64,000 bases of DNA from Agromyces salentinus (GTDB lineage Bacteria; Actinomycetota; Actinomycetes; Actinomycetales; Microbacteriaceae): contig NZ_WBIR01000001.1 in assembly GCF_009749395.1 (NCBI RefSeq), positions 62,001 to 126,000 of the forward strand, given 5' to 3'. Positions within the stretch are counted from its first letter, which is position 1. Every line of letters starts with the position of its first letter. Shown in pieces: positions 6,925 through 17,300 of the stretch. The translations under genes and the position numbers were made by a program. The notes beneath the pieces were generated by a model. It saw only the letters and a list, made by a program, of their open reading frames with translations, was not told the DNA's origin and ran no database searches.

Positions 6925-8223
6925 ATGAACAGACGACGCATCGGCAGGGTCACCGCCATCGGCGCCGCAGCAGCACTCGCCATCGGCGCGCTGGCGGGAT
7001 GCAGCGCCGGCGGCGGCGAGGGGTCCGGCGACGGGGACGTGTCCCTGACGTTCTGGCACAACTCCACCACGGGTGACGGCAAGGCCTACTGGGAGGCGAC
7101 CGCAGCCGCCTTCGAGGAGGAGAACCCGGGCGTGACGATCGACATCCAGGCGATCCAGAACGAGGACATGGACGGCAAGCTCCAGACCGCCCTCAACTCG
7201 GGTGACGCACCCGACATCTTCATGGCGCGCGGCGGCGGCAAGCTCGCGGCCGTCGTCGAGGCCGGCCAGGCCCAGGACCTCAGCTCCGCACTGTCCGAGG
7301 AGACGAAGACCGCTCTCGGCGAAGGCGCCCTCTCCGCGTTCTCGGTCGACGACAAGCTCTACGGCGTGCCGTCCTCGGTGCTCCCCGGCGGCATCTACTA
7401 CAGCAAGGACCTGTTCGAGCAGGCCGGCATCACCGAGACCCCGACCACGTTCGACGAACTCGGCGACGCCGTCGACAAGCTGAAGGCCGCCGGCATCGAC
7501 CCCATCGCGCTCGGCGCGAAGGACGCATGGCCCGCCGCCCACTGGTACTACTTCTTCGCCCTCCGCGAGTGCGGCCAGGACGTCATCACGGGACTCACCG
7601 ACGACCCCAGCTTCTCCGACGAGTGCTGGCTGCGCGCCGGTGAGGACCTCGAGGAGTTCGCGGGCATCGAGCCCTTCAACCAGGGCTTCCTGACCACGAC
7701 CGCCCAGCAGGGCGCCGGCTCCTCCGCCGGACTCGTCGCGAACCACAAGGCGGCCATGGAGCTCATGGGCGCCTGGGACCCGGGAGTGATCGCCTCGCTC
7801 ACGCCCGACGAGAAGCCCCTGGCCGACCTCGGCTGGTTCCCCTTCCCCGAGGTGGACGGCGGCGACGGCGAGCCCGGCGCCCTCATGGGCGGCGTCGACG
7901 GATTCTCCTGCTACGTGGACGCTCCGAAGGAGTGCGGCGAGTTCCTCGAGTTCGCCTCGCAGAAGGAATACCAGGAGGGCTACGCGAACGCGTTCGTGAC
8001 CCTGCCCGCCAACAAGGACGCCCAGGGCGTCGTGACCGACCCCGCCCTGCAGGAGGTGCTCGCCGCCGTGAACGAAGCCCCCTACGTCTCGGTCTGGCTC
8101 GACACGCTCCTCGGCCAGAACGTCGGAAACGCGCTGAACGTCGGCGTGGTCGACCTGCTCGCCGGCAAGGGCTCGCCCCAGGGCATCGTCGACGCGGTCG
8201 ACGACGCGATCAAGAAGGGCTGA
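6925..8223 (+). CDS. bxlE: BxlE-like xylo-oligosaccharide-binding lipoprotein
   Basis: A 432-residue CUT1 solute-binding protein. The signal has an Arg-rich start, a hydrophobic core and the lipobox LAGC, followed by a Gly/Ser/Asp-rich linker. The mature part starts with the usual VSLTFWHNSTTGDGKAYWE-type strand. An ATG with GAGAGG 7 bases upstream is the clear start. The order binding protein, two permeases, GH3 matches the Streptomyces bxlEFGA operon, so xylobiose or a short xylo-oligosaccharide is the best guess. No ATPase gene is linked; the Streptomyces system uses the shared MsiK ATPase. The symbol is assigned from gene order and family, not from a sequence search. Confidence 0.85.
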   Translation: MNRRRIGRVTAIGAAAALAIGALAGCSAGGGEGSGDGDVSLTFWHNSTTGDGKAYWEATAAAFEEENPGVTIDIQAIQNEDMDGKLQTALNSGDAPDIFMARGGGKLAAVVEAGQAQDLSSALSEETKTALGEGALSAFSVDDKLYGVPSSVLPGGIYYSKDLFEQAGITETPTTFDELGDAVDKLKAAGIDPIALGAKDAWPAAHWYYFFALRECGQDVITGLTDDPSFSDECWLRAGEDLEEFAGIEPFNQGFLTTTAQQGAGSSAGLVANHKAAMELMGAWDPGVIASLTPDEKPLADLGWFPFPEVDGGDGEPGALMGGVDGFSCYVDAPKECGEFLEFASQKEYQEGYANAFVTLPANKDAQGVVTDPALQEVLAAVNEAPYVSVWLDTLLGQNVGNALNVGVVDLLAGKGSPQGIVDAVDDAIKKG

Positions 8224-8236
8224 GGCCGAAGTCATC

Positions 8237-9271
8237 ATGAGCGTTCGCACCAGCTCTCCCGTCGAGGGACGAGTCGACGCGGACGACGTCGCGGCCGGAG
8301 GCGGCACGCCGTCTCCGGCCGCCGGCCGGGTCGTCGCGACGTCGCCCGGCGCCCGACGTCGCCCCCGCGACCTTCGCAAGACCATCGAGATCGCCGTGCT
8401 CGTCGGCCCGGCGCTCCTCATCTTCCTGGCCTTCGTCATCTTCCCGGTGATCATGGCCGGCTACTACGGCTTCTTCCGCTGGAAGGGCTTCGGGCCGCCG
8501 ACCGACTTCGTCGGCCTGCAGAACTACGTCACGATCTTCCAGGACCCCACGTTCCACGAAGCCGTCACGCACAACGCGATCATCGTCGTGATGTCGCTCG
8601 TGCTGCAGGGCCCCGCAGCGCTCCTGCTGGCCCTGCTCCTGAACCGCCCGATGCGCGGTCAGTCCGTCATCCGTGTCCTCATCTTCGCGCCGTACGTGAT
8701 CGCCGAGGTCGTCGTCGGCACCGGCTGGAGCCTGATGCTCCAGAGCGAGGGCGCCCTGAACGGGCTCCTCGAGAAGATCGGGCTCGGGGCCTTCACCCAG
8801 GACTGGCTCGCCGACCCCGGCATCGCCATGTGGACCCTGCTCGGCATCATCACCTGGAAGTACATCGGCTTCGCCGTCATCCTCTTCCTCGCAGGGCTGC
8901 AGGGCATCCCGCAGGAGCTCACCGAGGCCGCGCAGATCGACGGTGCGTCGTACTGGCAGATCCAGCGTCGCATCACGCTGCCGCTGCTCGGCCCGACCCT
9001 GCGCATCTGGGCGTTCCTGTCGATCATCGGCGCATTGCAGCTGTTCGACCTCGTCTACATCATCTGGGGCCAGTACGTCGCCTCGACCGCCGGAACCTCG
9101 ACGATGGCGACCTACATGGTCGCGAACGGGCGCAACGCCGGCAATTACGGCTACGGCAATGCCGTCGCGGTCGTGCTCTTCCTCATCTCGCTCGTCGTCG
9201 CCCTCGTCTACCAGCGCTTCGTCCTCCGCCGCGACACGGCCGGAGCCCTCACCGAACGGACGGACCGATGA
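8237..9271 (+). CDS. bxlF: BxlF-like ABC transporter permease
   Basis: A 344-residue integral membrane protein with about six transmembrane segments after a 45-residue hydrophilic N-terminus. The EAA loop (LTEAAQIDGASYWQIQRRITLPLLGP), near residues 230-255, docks the ATPase. It starts 13 bases after the binding-protein gene and its stop overlaps the next permease start by ATGA. It resembles MalF-type (permease 1) subunits of CUT1 systems. Confidence 0.92.
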   Translation: MSVRTSSPVEGRVDADDVAAGGGTPSPAAGRVVATSPGARRRPRDLRKTIEIAVLVGPALLIFLAFVIFPVIMAGYYGFFRWKGFGPPTDFVGLQNYVTIFQDPTFHEAVTHNAIIVVMSLVLQGPAALLLALLLNRPMRGQSVIRVLIFAPYVIAEVVVGTGWSLMLQSEGALNGLLEKIGLGAFTQDWLADPGIAMWTLLGIITWKYIGFAVILFLAGLQGIPQELTEAAQIDGASYWQIQRRITLPLLGPTLRIWAFLSIIGALQLFDLVYIIWGQYVASTAGTSTMATYMVANGRNAGNYGYGNAVAVVLFLISLVVALVYQRFVLRRDTAGALTERTDR

Positions 9272-10137
9272 CCGCATCGATCGCCCTCCCGCGCCCCCCG
9301 CGGCCTCGCCAGACCGGCAGGCTCCCCTGGGGCAGCCCTTCGATCTACTTCGTCGCCATCGTCGTGGTCTCGCTCATGCTCGCGCCGATCGCGTACATCA
9401 TCATCGGCGGCTTCCGCACGAACTCGCAGATCACGACGGACCCCTCGGCGCTCCCGGCACCGTGGGTCTTCACGAACTACGCCGACGTCCTCGTGAGCAC
9501 CACCTTCTGGGGCGAGGTGCTGAACTCGACGGTCGCGGCCGTCGTGACCACGGTCGGCGTCGTCGCGCTCGGGCTCATGGCGAGCTACGTGCTCGCCCGC
9601 TACCAGTTCAAGTCGCGAGGCCTGCTGTATGCGATGTTCGCGGCGGGGCTCATGTTCCCGATGACGGTCGCCATCACGCCGCTGTACCTCGTCGTGCGCA
9701 ACCTCGGGCTGATGAACTCGCTCGGCGGCATCATCCTGCCCCAGATCGCGTTCGCCCTGCCGACGACGATCATCATCCTCGTGCCGTTCCTGCGGGCCAT
9801 CCCCGACGAGATCGAGGAGGCCGCGTCGATCGACGGATGCTCGCGCCTCGGCTTCTTCTGGCGGATGGTGCTGCCCCTCGCCCTCCCGGGCGTCATCACC
9901 GTGGGCATCCTCGCGTTCATCGCGAGCTGGAACAGCTACATCCTGCCCCTGTTCATCCTGAACAACGAGGCCGCGTTCACCCTGCCGCTCGGCGTCCAGG
10001 CGTTCGCATCCCAGTACTCCGTCGATACGGCGAAGGTGCTCGCCTTCACGTCGCTGTCGATGATCCCGGCGCTCGTGTTCTTCAGCATCTTCGAGCGTCG
10101 CATCGTCGGCGGCCTCACGGGAGCGGTCAAGGGATGA
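9268..10137 (+). CDS. bxlG: BxlG-like ABC transporter permease
   Basis: A 289-residue MalG-type permease with six predicted membrane segments and the EAA loop IEEAASIDGCSRLGFF followed by WRMVLPLALPG. It ends in the LTGAVKG tail common to CUT1 permease 2 subunits. The ATG overlaps the stop of the previous permease by four bases (ATGA). The open frame extends further upstream, but the overlap and family length fix this start. Confidence 0.92.
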   Translation: MTASIALPRPPRPRQTGRLPWGSPSIYFVAIVVVSLMLAPIAYIIIGGFRTNSQITTDPSALPAPWVFTNYADVLVSTTFWGEVLNSTVAAVVTTVGVVALGLMASYVLARYQFKSRGLLYAMFAAGLMFPMTVAITPLYLVVRNLGLMNSLGGIILPQIAFALPTTIIILVPFLRAIPDEIEEAASIDGCSRLGFFWRMVLPLALPGVITVGILAFIASWNSYILPLFILNNEAAFTLPLGVQAFASQYSVDTAKVLAFTSLSMIPALVFFSIFERRIVGGLTGAVKG

Positions 10138-12617
10138 CCGAGCCGATCGACACGGATGCCACGACCGACGCCACGACCCACGACACGACCGACGCCACGA
10201 TCACGGATGCCACGATGACGAACGCCACGACCCACCCCGCCGCGACCTGGACGGCGCCCGCCACCGACGCGCCGTGGCGCGACCGGTCGCTTCCGGCCGC
10301 CCGACGCGCCGGCGCGCTGATCGCCGAGCTCACCCTCGAGGAGAAGATCGCCCAGCTCTACGGCATCTGGATCGGCGCCTCCGAGGACGGGGCCGACGTG
10401 GCTCCGCACCAGCACGAGATGAGCGGCGCGATCGACCTGGACGCCCTGCTGCCCAAGGGCCTCGGTCAGATCACGCGGGCGTTCGGCACCGCGCCCATCG
10501 ACGCGGCGGTCGGCGCGCAGTCGCTCGCCCGGCTGCAGGAGCGCATCGTCGACTCCAGCCGCTTCGGCATCCCCGCGCTCGTGCACGAGGAGTGCCTCGC
10601 CGGCTTCGCCGCGCACGGCGCGACCGCCTACCCGGTGCCCCTCTCCTGGGGCGCGACCTTCGACCCCGAGCTCATCGAGCGGATGTCGCGCCGCATCGGC
10701 GAGGACATGCGCTCGGTCGGCGTGCACCAGGGCCTCGCCCCCGTGCTCGACGTCGTGCGCGACGCCCGCTGGGGCCGCGTCGAGGAGACCATCGGGGAGG
10801 ACCCGTACCTCGTGGGCAGCGTCGCCACCGCGTACGTGCGGGGGCTCGAGGCATCAGGGATCGTCGCCACCCTGAAGCACTTCGTCGGCTACTCGGCATC
10901 GCGTGCCGGTCGCAACCTCGCGCCCGTCTCGGTCGGCGCCAGGGAGCTCGCCGACGTGCTGCTGCCGCCGTTCGAGATGGTCGTGCGCGAGGCGGGGCCG
11001 CGCTCCGTGATGAACGCCTACACCGACCTCGACGGCGTGCCGACGGCCGCCGACCGCGACCTCCTGACGGGGCTGCTCCGCGACACCTGGGGCTTCGAGG
11101 GCACCGTCGTCGCCGACTACTTCTCGGTCGCCTTCCTGCAGACCCTGCACGGCACGTCCGGCGACCTGTCCGACGCGGCCGTGGCCGCGCTCGAGGCCGG
11201 CATCGACGTCGAACTGCCGACCGTGCACGCCTTCGGCGAGCCGCTCGTCGCGGCGGTCGCCGACGGCCGCATCGACGAGGCCGTCATCGACCGGGCGCTC
11301 CTGCGCGTGCTCGTGCAGAAGGTCGAGCTGGGCCTGCTCGACGACCCGGCCGCACCCGCGGCCGCCACCGCGGCGAAGGGCGCCGTCGACCTCGACTCCG
11401 CCGAGAACCGCGAGCTCGCGCGCCGCATCGCGGAACGGGCGATCGTGCTGCTCCGCAACGACGGAACGCTGCCGCTCGCCTCCCCCGCCCGCATCGCCGT
11501 CATCGGGCCGACGGCCGACGACCCGCTCGCCGTGCTCGGCTGCTACGGCTTCCCGACGCACGTCGGCGTGCACCACCCCGAGAGCGGACTGGGCATCGAG
11601 CTGCCGACCCTCGTCGAGGCGCTCCGCGAGGAGTTCCCCGGGGCCGAGATCGCACTGGCGCCCGGAACCTCGATCGACGGCGGCGAGACCGACGGCTTCG
11701 CGGAGGCCGTCGAGCTCGCGGCATCCGCCGACGTCGTGGTGCTCGCACTCGGCGACCGCGCCGGCCTCTTCGGCCGCGGCACGAGCGGCGAGGGCTGCGA
11801 CGCGGAGACCCTCGACCTGCCCGGCGCCCAGAAGGACCTGCTCGAGGCCGTGCTCGACGCGGGCACACCGACCGTGCTCACGCTGCTCGCCGGGCGCCCG
11901 TACGTGCTCGGCTCTGCGCCCGACCGCGCCGCCGGCATCCTGCAGGCCTTCTTCCCGGGCGAGGAGGGCACCCGCGCCCTCGCCGCCATCCTCTCGGGTC
12001 GCGTGAACCCGAGCGGCCGGCTGCCCGTGAGCGTGCCGGCCACTCCCGGCGCGCAGCCCTCGACCTACCTGGCGTCGACGCTCGCGCGGAGCAGCGAGGT
12101 GTCGAACATCGACCCCACCGCCAAGTACCCCTTCGGCCACGGCCTCGGCTACGCCCCGTTCGCCTGGGGCGACCTGGACATCGAGATCGCCGAGGCGACC
12201 ACCGGGGGCAGCGTCCGGCTGTCGCTCACGATCGAGAACACCGGCGACCGCACCGGGGCCGAGATCGTGCAGCTCTACGTGCACGACCCCGTGGCCTCGG
12301 TCGTTCGACCGGTGCAGCGGCTCATCGGATTCCAGCGCGTCGAGCTCGAGCCGGGGGCATCCGTCCGGCTGGGCGTCGAGGTGCCCGCCGACCTCGCCTC
12401 GTTCACCGGGCGCGACGGGCTCCGCATCGTCGAACCGGGAACCCTGGTGCTCGGGTTCGGGCGCTCGAGCGGCGACCTGCCCCTGACGGCGACGGTGGAG
12501 CTCTCGGGCCCGGTGCGGGTGGTTGACCACACGCGCGCGCTGCACCCCGTCTGGACGGCCGGGCGCGTCGGCGGCGAGCGGAGCGGCACCGAGCGCATCG
12601 GCACCGATTCGCCGTGA
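10134..12617 (+). CDS. bxlA: GH3 beta-xylosidase (BxlA-like), cytoplasmic
   Basis: An 827-residue GH3 enzyme in the normal order: TIM barrel, alpha/beta sandwich, C-terminal fibronectin-III-like domain. The barrel holds RWGRVEETIGEDPYLVG, KHFVGYSASRAGRN and the nucleophile Asp328 in GTVVADYFS. The sandwich has ERAIVLLRNDGTLPL and FPGEEGT; the end has YPFGHGLGYAPF. No signal peptide is present, so it acts inside the cell on imported xylo-oligosaccharides. It overlaps the permease stop (ATGA) and the next gene (GTGA). The first 40 residues are a low-complexity Asp/Ala/Thr repeat (DATT units), absent from typical GH3 enzymes; some of it may be untranslated if a later ATG (at 10215, TNATT) is used. 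Confidence 0.9.
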   Translation: MTEPIDTDATTDATTHDTTDATITDATMTNATTHPAATWTAPATDAPWRDRSLPAARRAGALIAELTLEEKIAQLYGIWIGASEDGADVAPHQHEMSGAIDLDALLPKGLGQITRAFGTAPIDAAVGAQSLARLQERIVDSSRFGIPALVHEECLAGFAAHGATAYPVPLSWGATFDPELIERMSRRIGEDMRSVGVHQGLAPVLDVVRDARWGRVEETIGEDPYLVGSVATAYVRGLEASGIVATLKHFVGYSASRAGRNLAPVSVGARELADVLLPPFEMVVREAGPRSVMNAYTDLDGVPTAADRDLLTGLLRDTWGFEGTVVADYFSVAFLQTLHGTSGDLSDAAVAALEAGIDVELPTVHAFGEPLVAAVADGRIDEAVIDRALLRVLVQKVELGLLDDPAAPAAATAAKGAVDLDSAENRELARRIAERAIVLLRNDGTLPLASPARIAVIGPTADDPLAVLGCYGFPTHVGVHHPESGLGIELPTLVEALREEFPGAEIALAPGTSIDGGETDGFAEAVELAASADVVVLALGDRAGLFGRGTSGEGCDAETLDLPGAQKDLLEAVLDAGTPTVLTLLAGRPYVLGSAPDRAAGILQAFFPGEEGTRALAAILSGRVNPSGRLPVSVPATPGAQPSTYLASTLARSSEVSNIDPTAKYPFGHGLGYAPFAWGDLDIEIAEATTGGSVRLSLTIENTGDRTGAEIVQLYVHDPVASVVRPVQRLIGFQRVELEPGASVRLGVEVPADLASFTGRDGLRIVEPGTLVLGFGRSSGDLPLTATVELSGPVRVVDHTRALHPVWTAGRVGGERSGTERIGTDSP

Positions 12618-14215
12618 CCGCGGCACGCAACCCGGTGCTGCCGGGGTTCCATCCCGATCCGAGCATCTGCCGCGTGGGCGAGGACTTCTTCGTGGTGACC
12701 TCGACGTTCGAGTACTTCCCCGGCCTGCCGGTGCACCGCTCGCGCGACCTCGTCGAGTGGGAACTCGTCGGGCACGCGCTGCACCGCGAGGAGCAGCTCG
12801 ACCTCTCGACGGTGGCGGCTTCGGGCGGCCTGTTCGCACCGACGGTCCGGTACCACGACGGCCGCTTCCTCGTCGCCTGCACGCTCGTCGGCGGCGAGGG
12901 CCGCCAGGGCAGCTTCGTGGTCACCGCGACGGCCCCGGAGGGCCCGTGGTCCGACCCCGCGTGGATCGACGACGCGCCGGGCATCGATCCGTCGCTGCTC
13001 ATCGACGACGACGGCCGCGCCTGGTGGTGCGGCACCCGGCTCGCCGAACCGGGCGACTGGCCCGAGCAGACCGAGGTCTGGGTGCGCGAGCTCGACCTGG
13101 CCACGATGACGCTCGTCGGCGAGGAGCACGTCGTGTGGCACGGCGCCGTCGAGGGAGCGGTCTGGGCCGAGGGCCCGCACCTCTACCGGCTGGGCGATGA
13201 GGTGCTCCTCCTCGCCAGCGAGGGCGGCACCGAACGCCACCACGCCGTCAGTGCAGCCAGGGGCTCCGGCCCGACGGGCCCGTTCGCCGGATCCAAGGCC
13301 AACCCGCTCCTCACGCACCGCCACCTGGGCGGCGAGGTCGGCGTGGCCAACGTCGGGCACGCCGACCTCGTCGACGACGGCCGCGGCGGCTGGTGGGCGA
13401 CCGTGCTCGCGACGCGGCGGCTCCCGCTCGGCGAGGCGCGCGCCGATGCGCTGCAGGGCCGCGAGACCTGGCTCGTGCCCGTCGCCTTCGAGGACGGGTG
13501 GCCCGTGTTCGCGCCCGGCGAGGGCCGCCTGCGCGACGAGGTCGACGTGCCGTGGTCGGACGCGGGTCCGGTCGCCCCGACCTCGCTCGCCGACGACTTC
13601 GACGGGGCGACGCCGCATCCGGAGCTGCTCACCGTCCGCACGGCGCCCGGAACGACGAGGCTCCGGCTCGGGGCGCGACCGGGCCACCTCAGGCTCGAGG
13701 CGATCTCCCGCGGGCTCGCCGAGCCCGTCCCGCACGCGTTCGCCGGGTTCCGGCTGGAACAGCCCGCCGCGAGGCTCGCGACCGTGCTCGAGACCCCGGA
13801 TGCCGCGCCGGCCGGCCTCGTCGCCGGGCTCGCGCTCCGGCTCACCGATCGCCGGCACCTGCGCTTCGGCGTGCGGATCGGGGGCGGTGCTCCCGCCGAT
13901 GCCCGCCGAGTCGTCGAGCTGGTGCTCCACGTCGACGGCGACGACCGGGTGCTCGCCACCGCCGACGCGCCGGCCGGCCGACTCGGACTCGCCCTCGAGG
14001 TCGACGGGTTCCTGGCGATCGCGCGCCTCGCCGGGACGGCCGTCGGCACCGCCGACGTGTCGCCGCTCAGCCCGAGCGAAGGCGGCGGATTCGTCGGGGT
14101 CGTCGGCGGCGTCTTCGTCGTCCACGAGCCCGATCTCGCCGGGCGCACCGCCCACCCACCATCCGCATGGGCCGACTTCGACCGGCTCGACCTGGAGCAC
14201 GCGCCCGCGCGCTGA
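12614..14215 (+). CDS. GH43 beta-xylosidase / alpha-L-arabinofuranosidase
   Basis: A 533-residue protein starting at a GTG that overlaps the GH3 stop by four bases. The five-bladed propeller begins NPVLPGFHPDPSICRVGEDF, with the general-base Asp at about residue 16. PGIDPSLLIDDDG holds the pKa-modulating Asp, and WAEGPHLYRL the general-acid Glu. The C-terminal 200 residues form a beta-sandwich typical of long GH43 xylosidases (XynB3-like). It lacks a signal peptide. As the last gene of the overlapping operon it would remove xylose or arabinose from imported xylo-oligosaccharides. Confidence 0.9.
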   Translation: MTAARNPVLPGFHPDPSICRVGEDFFVVTSTFEYFPGLPVHRSRDLVEWELVGHALHREEQLDLSTVAASGGLFAPTVRYHDGRFLVACTLVGGEGRQGSFVVTATAPEGPWSDPAWIDDAPGIDPSLLIDDDGRAWWCGTRLAEPGDWPEQTEVWVRELDLATMTLVGEEHVVWHGAVEGAVWAEGPHLYRLGDEVLLLASEGGTERHHAVSAARGSGPTGPFAGSKANPLLTHRHLGGEVGVANVGHADLVDDGRGGWWATVLATRRLPLGEARADALQGRETWLVPVAFEDGWPVFAPGEGRLRDEVDVPWSDAGPVAPTSLADDFDGATPHPELLTVRTAPGTTRLRLGARPGHLRLEAISRGLAEPVPHAFAGFRLEQPAARLATVLETPDAAPAGLVAGLALRLTDRRHLRFGVRIGGGAPADARRVVELVLHVDGDDRVLATADAPAGRLGLALEVDGFLAIARLAGTAVGTADVSPLSPSEGGGFVGVVGGVFVVHEPDLAGRTAHPPSAWADFDRLDLEHAPAR

Positions 14216-14347
14216 GGCCACCGAGCGCACGCCACCACCACCAGACACCACGCACCACTCACGCACCACCAAGCACCACGCACCACCACGCACCGACCCC
14301 CGTGGGCGCTCCGTGCACCCACCAGACAGCGCGAAGGAGCGCTCATC
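14216..14347 (+). repeat. Low-complexity CACCAC/CACGCACC spacer before the xylanase gene
   Basis: From about 14230 to 14300 the + strand is an irregular array of CACCAC, CACGCACC and CACCAAGCACC, almost free of G. It separates the GH43 gene from the GH10 gene. It ends in the AAGGAG Shine-Dalgarno that serves the ATG at 14348. No hairpin terminator or clear promoter is visible, so read-through from the bxl operon is possible. Confidence 0.6.
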
Positions 14348-17300
14348 ATGCAACGACGCACGATATCGGGAACACTCGGGCTCGCAACGGCGGCCGCCCT
14401 AGCCGCCACCCTCGGGCTGGCCGCCGCTCCGGCGAGCGCGGAACCGGTCACGGTCAGCGCGACCGACTTCGAGGACGGCTCGCTCGGCCCATGGGGTCCG
14501 CGCGGCGGGGTGACGCTCGCCGTCACGGACGCCGAGGCGCACGGAGGCGCGAAGAGCCTCTCCGTGTCGGGCCGCACGGCGAACTGGCAGGGCGTGTCGG
14601 CGAATTCGACCGGCCTGCTCGAGCAGGGCGCCTCGTACGATGTCTCGGCGTGGGTGAAGCTGCCCGCGGGAACCGAGGGCACGAGCAGCATCCACTTCAC
14701 CGCGGAGCAGACCCCCGCGGCCGGCGGCTCGAACACGTACACCTGGGTGGGGTCCTCCGTGGACGCGACGGCCGACGGCTGGGTGCGGATCGGCGGCACG
14801 TACGCCTTCCCGGACGATGTCGCGAGCGCGAACATCTACATCGAGGCCGCGGCGGTCGGCACGACGCATCCGTCGTTCCTCGTCGACGACCTGGCGATCA
14901 CGACCGAGGACGACGGCGGAGGGCCCGACCCCGATCCGGTCGGCGAGGTCGTGCTCGACGCCGACTTCGAGGACGGCCTCGACGGCTGGGGTCTCCGCGG
15001 CGGCAGCGGCGACACCACCGCGACCGTCGAGCTCTCAGGCGCGCAGGCGCACGGCGGCACGCAGTCCGCCGTCGTCGCGAACCGCGTCACCCAGGGCGAC
15101 GGCATCGGCCACGACGTGACGGGTCTCCTCGATCCCGCCGTGACCTACGAGCTCACCGCGTGGCTCCGCTTCGGCGACGGCCAGCCCGTCGACGACGTCT
15201 GGCTGAGCCGGGCGAACACCGACGGCGGGAGCACGGCGTTCGCCACGATCGCCCAGTTCGACGGCGTGACGAACGACGGCTGGAAGCAGGTCACCGCCTC
15301 GTTCCAGGGCTCGGACGCCGAGGCCTCGCTGCTGTACTTCGAGACCCGCTGGGACAACGGCGCCGCCGGCAACACGAGCGACCTCCACGTCGACGACGTC
15401 GTGCTGCGCGTGCCCGCACCGCCCGTGGTCGAGGAGCTCACGGGCATCAAGGAGACGGTGGACTTCCCGGTCGGCGTCGCGATCGACAGCCGGGAGACGG
15501 CGGGCGCGGCATCCGAGCTGCTGCTGCGGCACTTCGACCAGGTCACGCCCGAGAACTTCATGAAGCCCGAGGCCTGGTACGACGCCGACGGCGCCTTCGT
15601 CGAGGCGAATGCCGAGAGCGACGCGCTGATGGACTTCGCGCAGGAGCACGACCTCGGCGTCTACGGGCACGTGCTCGTCTGGCACAGCCAGACGCCGGCC
15701 ACCTTCTTCACGGATGCCGCGGGCCGGCCGCTCACGACGTCCGACCCCGACCGCCAGGTGCTCCGCGAACGGCTCCGCACCCACGTGTTCGCCGTCGCCG
15801 AGTACCTCTCGAGCCGCTACGGCGCGTTCGGCGCCGAAACGAACCCCCTGCGCGCGATCGACGTCGTCAACGAGGTCGTCTCCGACGGCGGCGAGTTCGC
15901 CGACGGCCTGCGCCGGAGCGAGTGGTACCGCATCCTCGGCGAGGAGTTCATCGACCTGTCCTTCGCCTACGCGGACGAGGCGTTCAACGACGTCTACGCG
16001 GCCGCGGGCTCGGACCGCCCGGTGACGCTGTTCATCAACGACTACAACACCGAGCAGGGCGGCAAGCAGCAGCGCTACCACGCGCTCGTGTCCCGGCTCA
16101 TCGAGCGCGGCGTGCCGGTCGACGGCGTGGGCCACCAGTTCCACGTGAGCCTCGCGATGCCGGTCTCGGCCCTCGAGGACGCGATCGTCGCATTCGAGGA
16201 CCTGCCCGTCACGCAGGCCGTCACCGAGTTCGACGTGACGACCGGCACGCCCGTCACGCAGGCGAAGCTCGTCGACCAGGGCTACTACTTCCGCGACGCG
16301 TTCCGGGTGTTCCGCGAGCACGCGGACGACCTGTTCTCGGTCACGGTGTGGGGCCTCACCGACGGCCGCAGCTGGCGGGTCGACAACGGTGCACCGCTCG
16401 TCTTCGACGACGCCCTGAAGGCCAAGCCGGCGTACTTCGGCGCGGTGGACGGCGAGCTGCCGGCGCCGTTGCGCACCGCGAACGTGTTCGCGGGCGACGT
16501 GCCCCTCGACGCGGCGGCGACGACCTCGCCCGAGTGGGCCAGGCTGCCGCTGCACGACCTCGAGGGCACGGCGGGCTTCCAGTTGCGCTGGGCCGACGAC
16601 CACCTCACGGCCTACGTATCGGTCGATGACCAGAGCCCGGATGCCGCGGACGGCGTCGAGTTCTCCGTGGGCGACGCGAGCTACCGCGTGGCGCGCGACG
16701 GCTCGGGCGACCCCTCGGCGATCGCCACGGAGCGCGATGGAGGGTACGACCTCGTCGCCCACCTCCCGGTGACGGATGCCGCGGAGGGCGGGACGCTCGG
16801 GTTCGACGTCCGGGTGACCGGCGTCGAGGGCGGCACGGTCGCCTGGAACGCGCCCGGCGTCGCCGGCACGCTCACCCTCGTCGAGCCGCTCTCGTTCGTC
16901 GAGGTCGTCGAGGCGGGCGACGCGCCGGTCGTCGATGCCGCGATCGACGAGGCCTGGTCCGACGCGAACGCCGTCACCACGTCGAAGCAGGTGCAGGGCA
17001 CCGACGGCGCCGTCGCGAACGTGCGGACGCTGTGGAAGGGCGACACCCTCTACGTCCTCGCCGAGGTCGCCGACCCCGTCGTCGACGTGTCGGGATCCGA
17101 CCCGTGGACGCAGGACTCGGTGGAGGTCTACGTCGACCCGGGCAACGCGAAGAACGGCTCGTACCGCTACGACGACACGCAGATCCGCATCAGCGCGGCG
17201 AACGCGGTGTCCTTCGGCACGGGCGACGAGGCCTTCCAGCAGGCGCGCGTGCAGACGGCCACCGCCACCGTCGAGGGCGGCTACCTCGTCGAGGCGTCCG

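Noticed and set aside
14216-14347. CRISPR or tandem repeat array in the CACC region
   Set aside because: Units are irregular, short and overlapping, with no spacers; it is low-complexity DNA.
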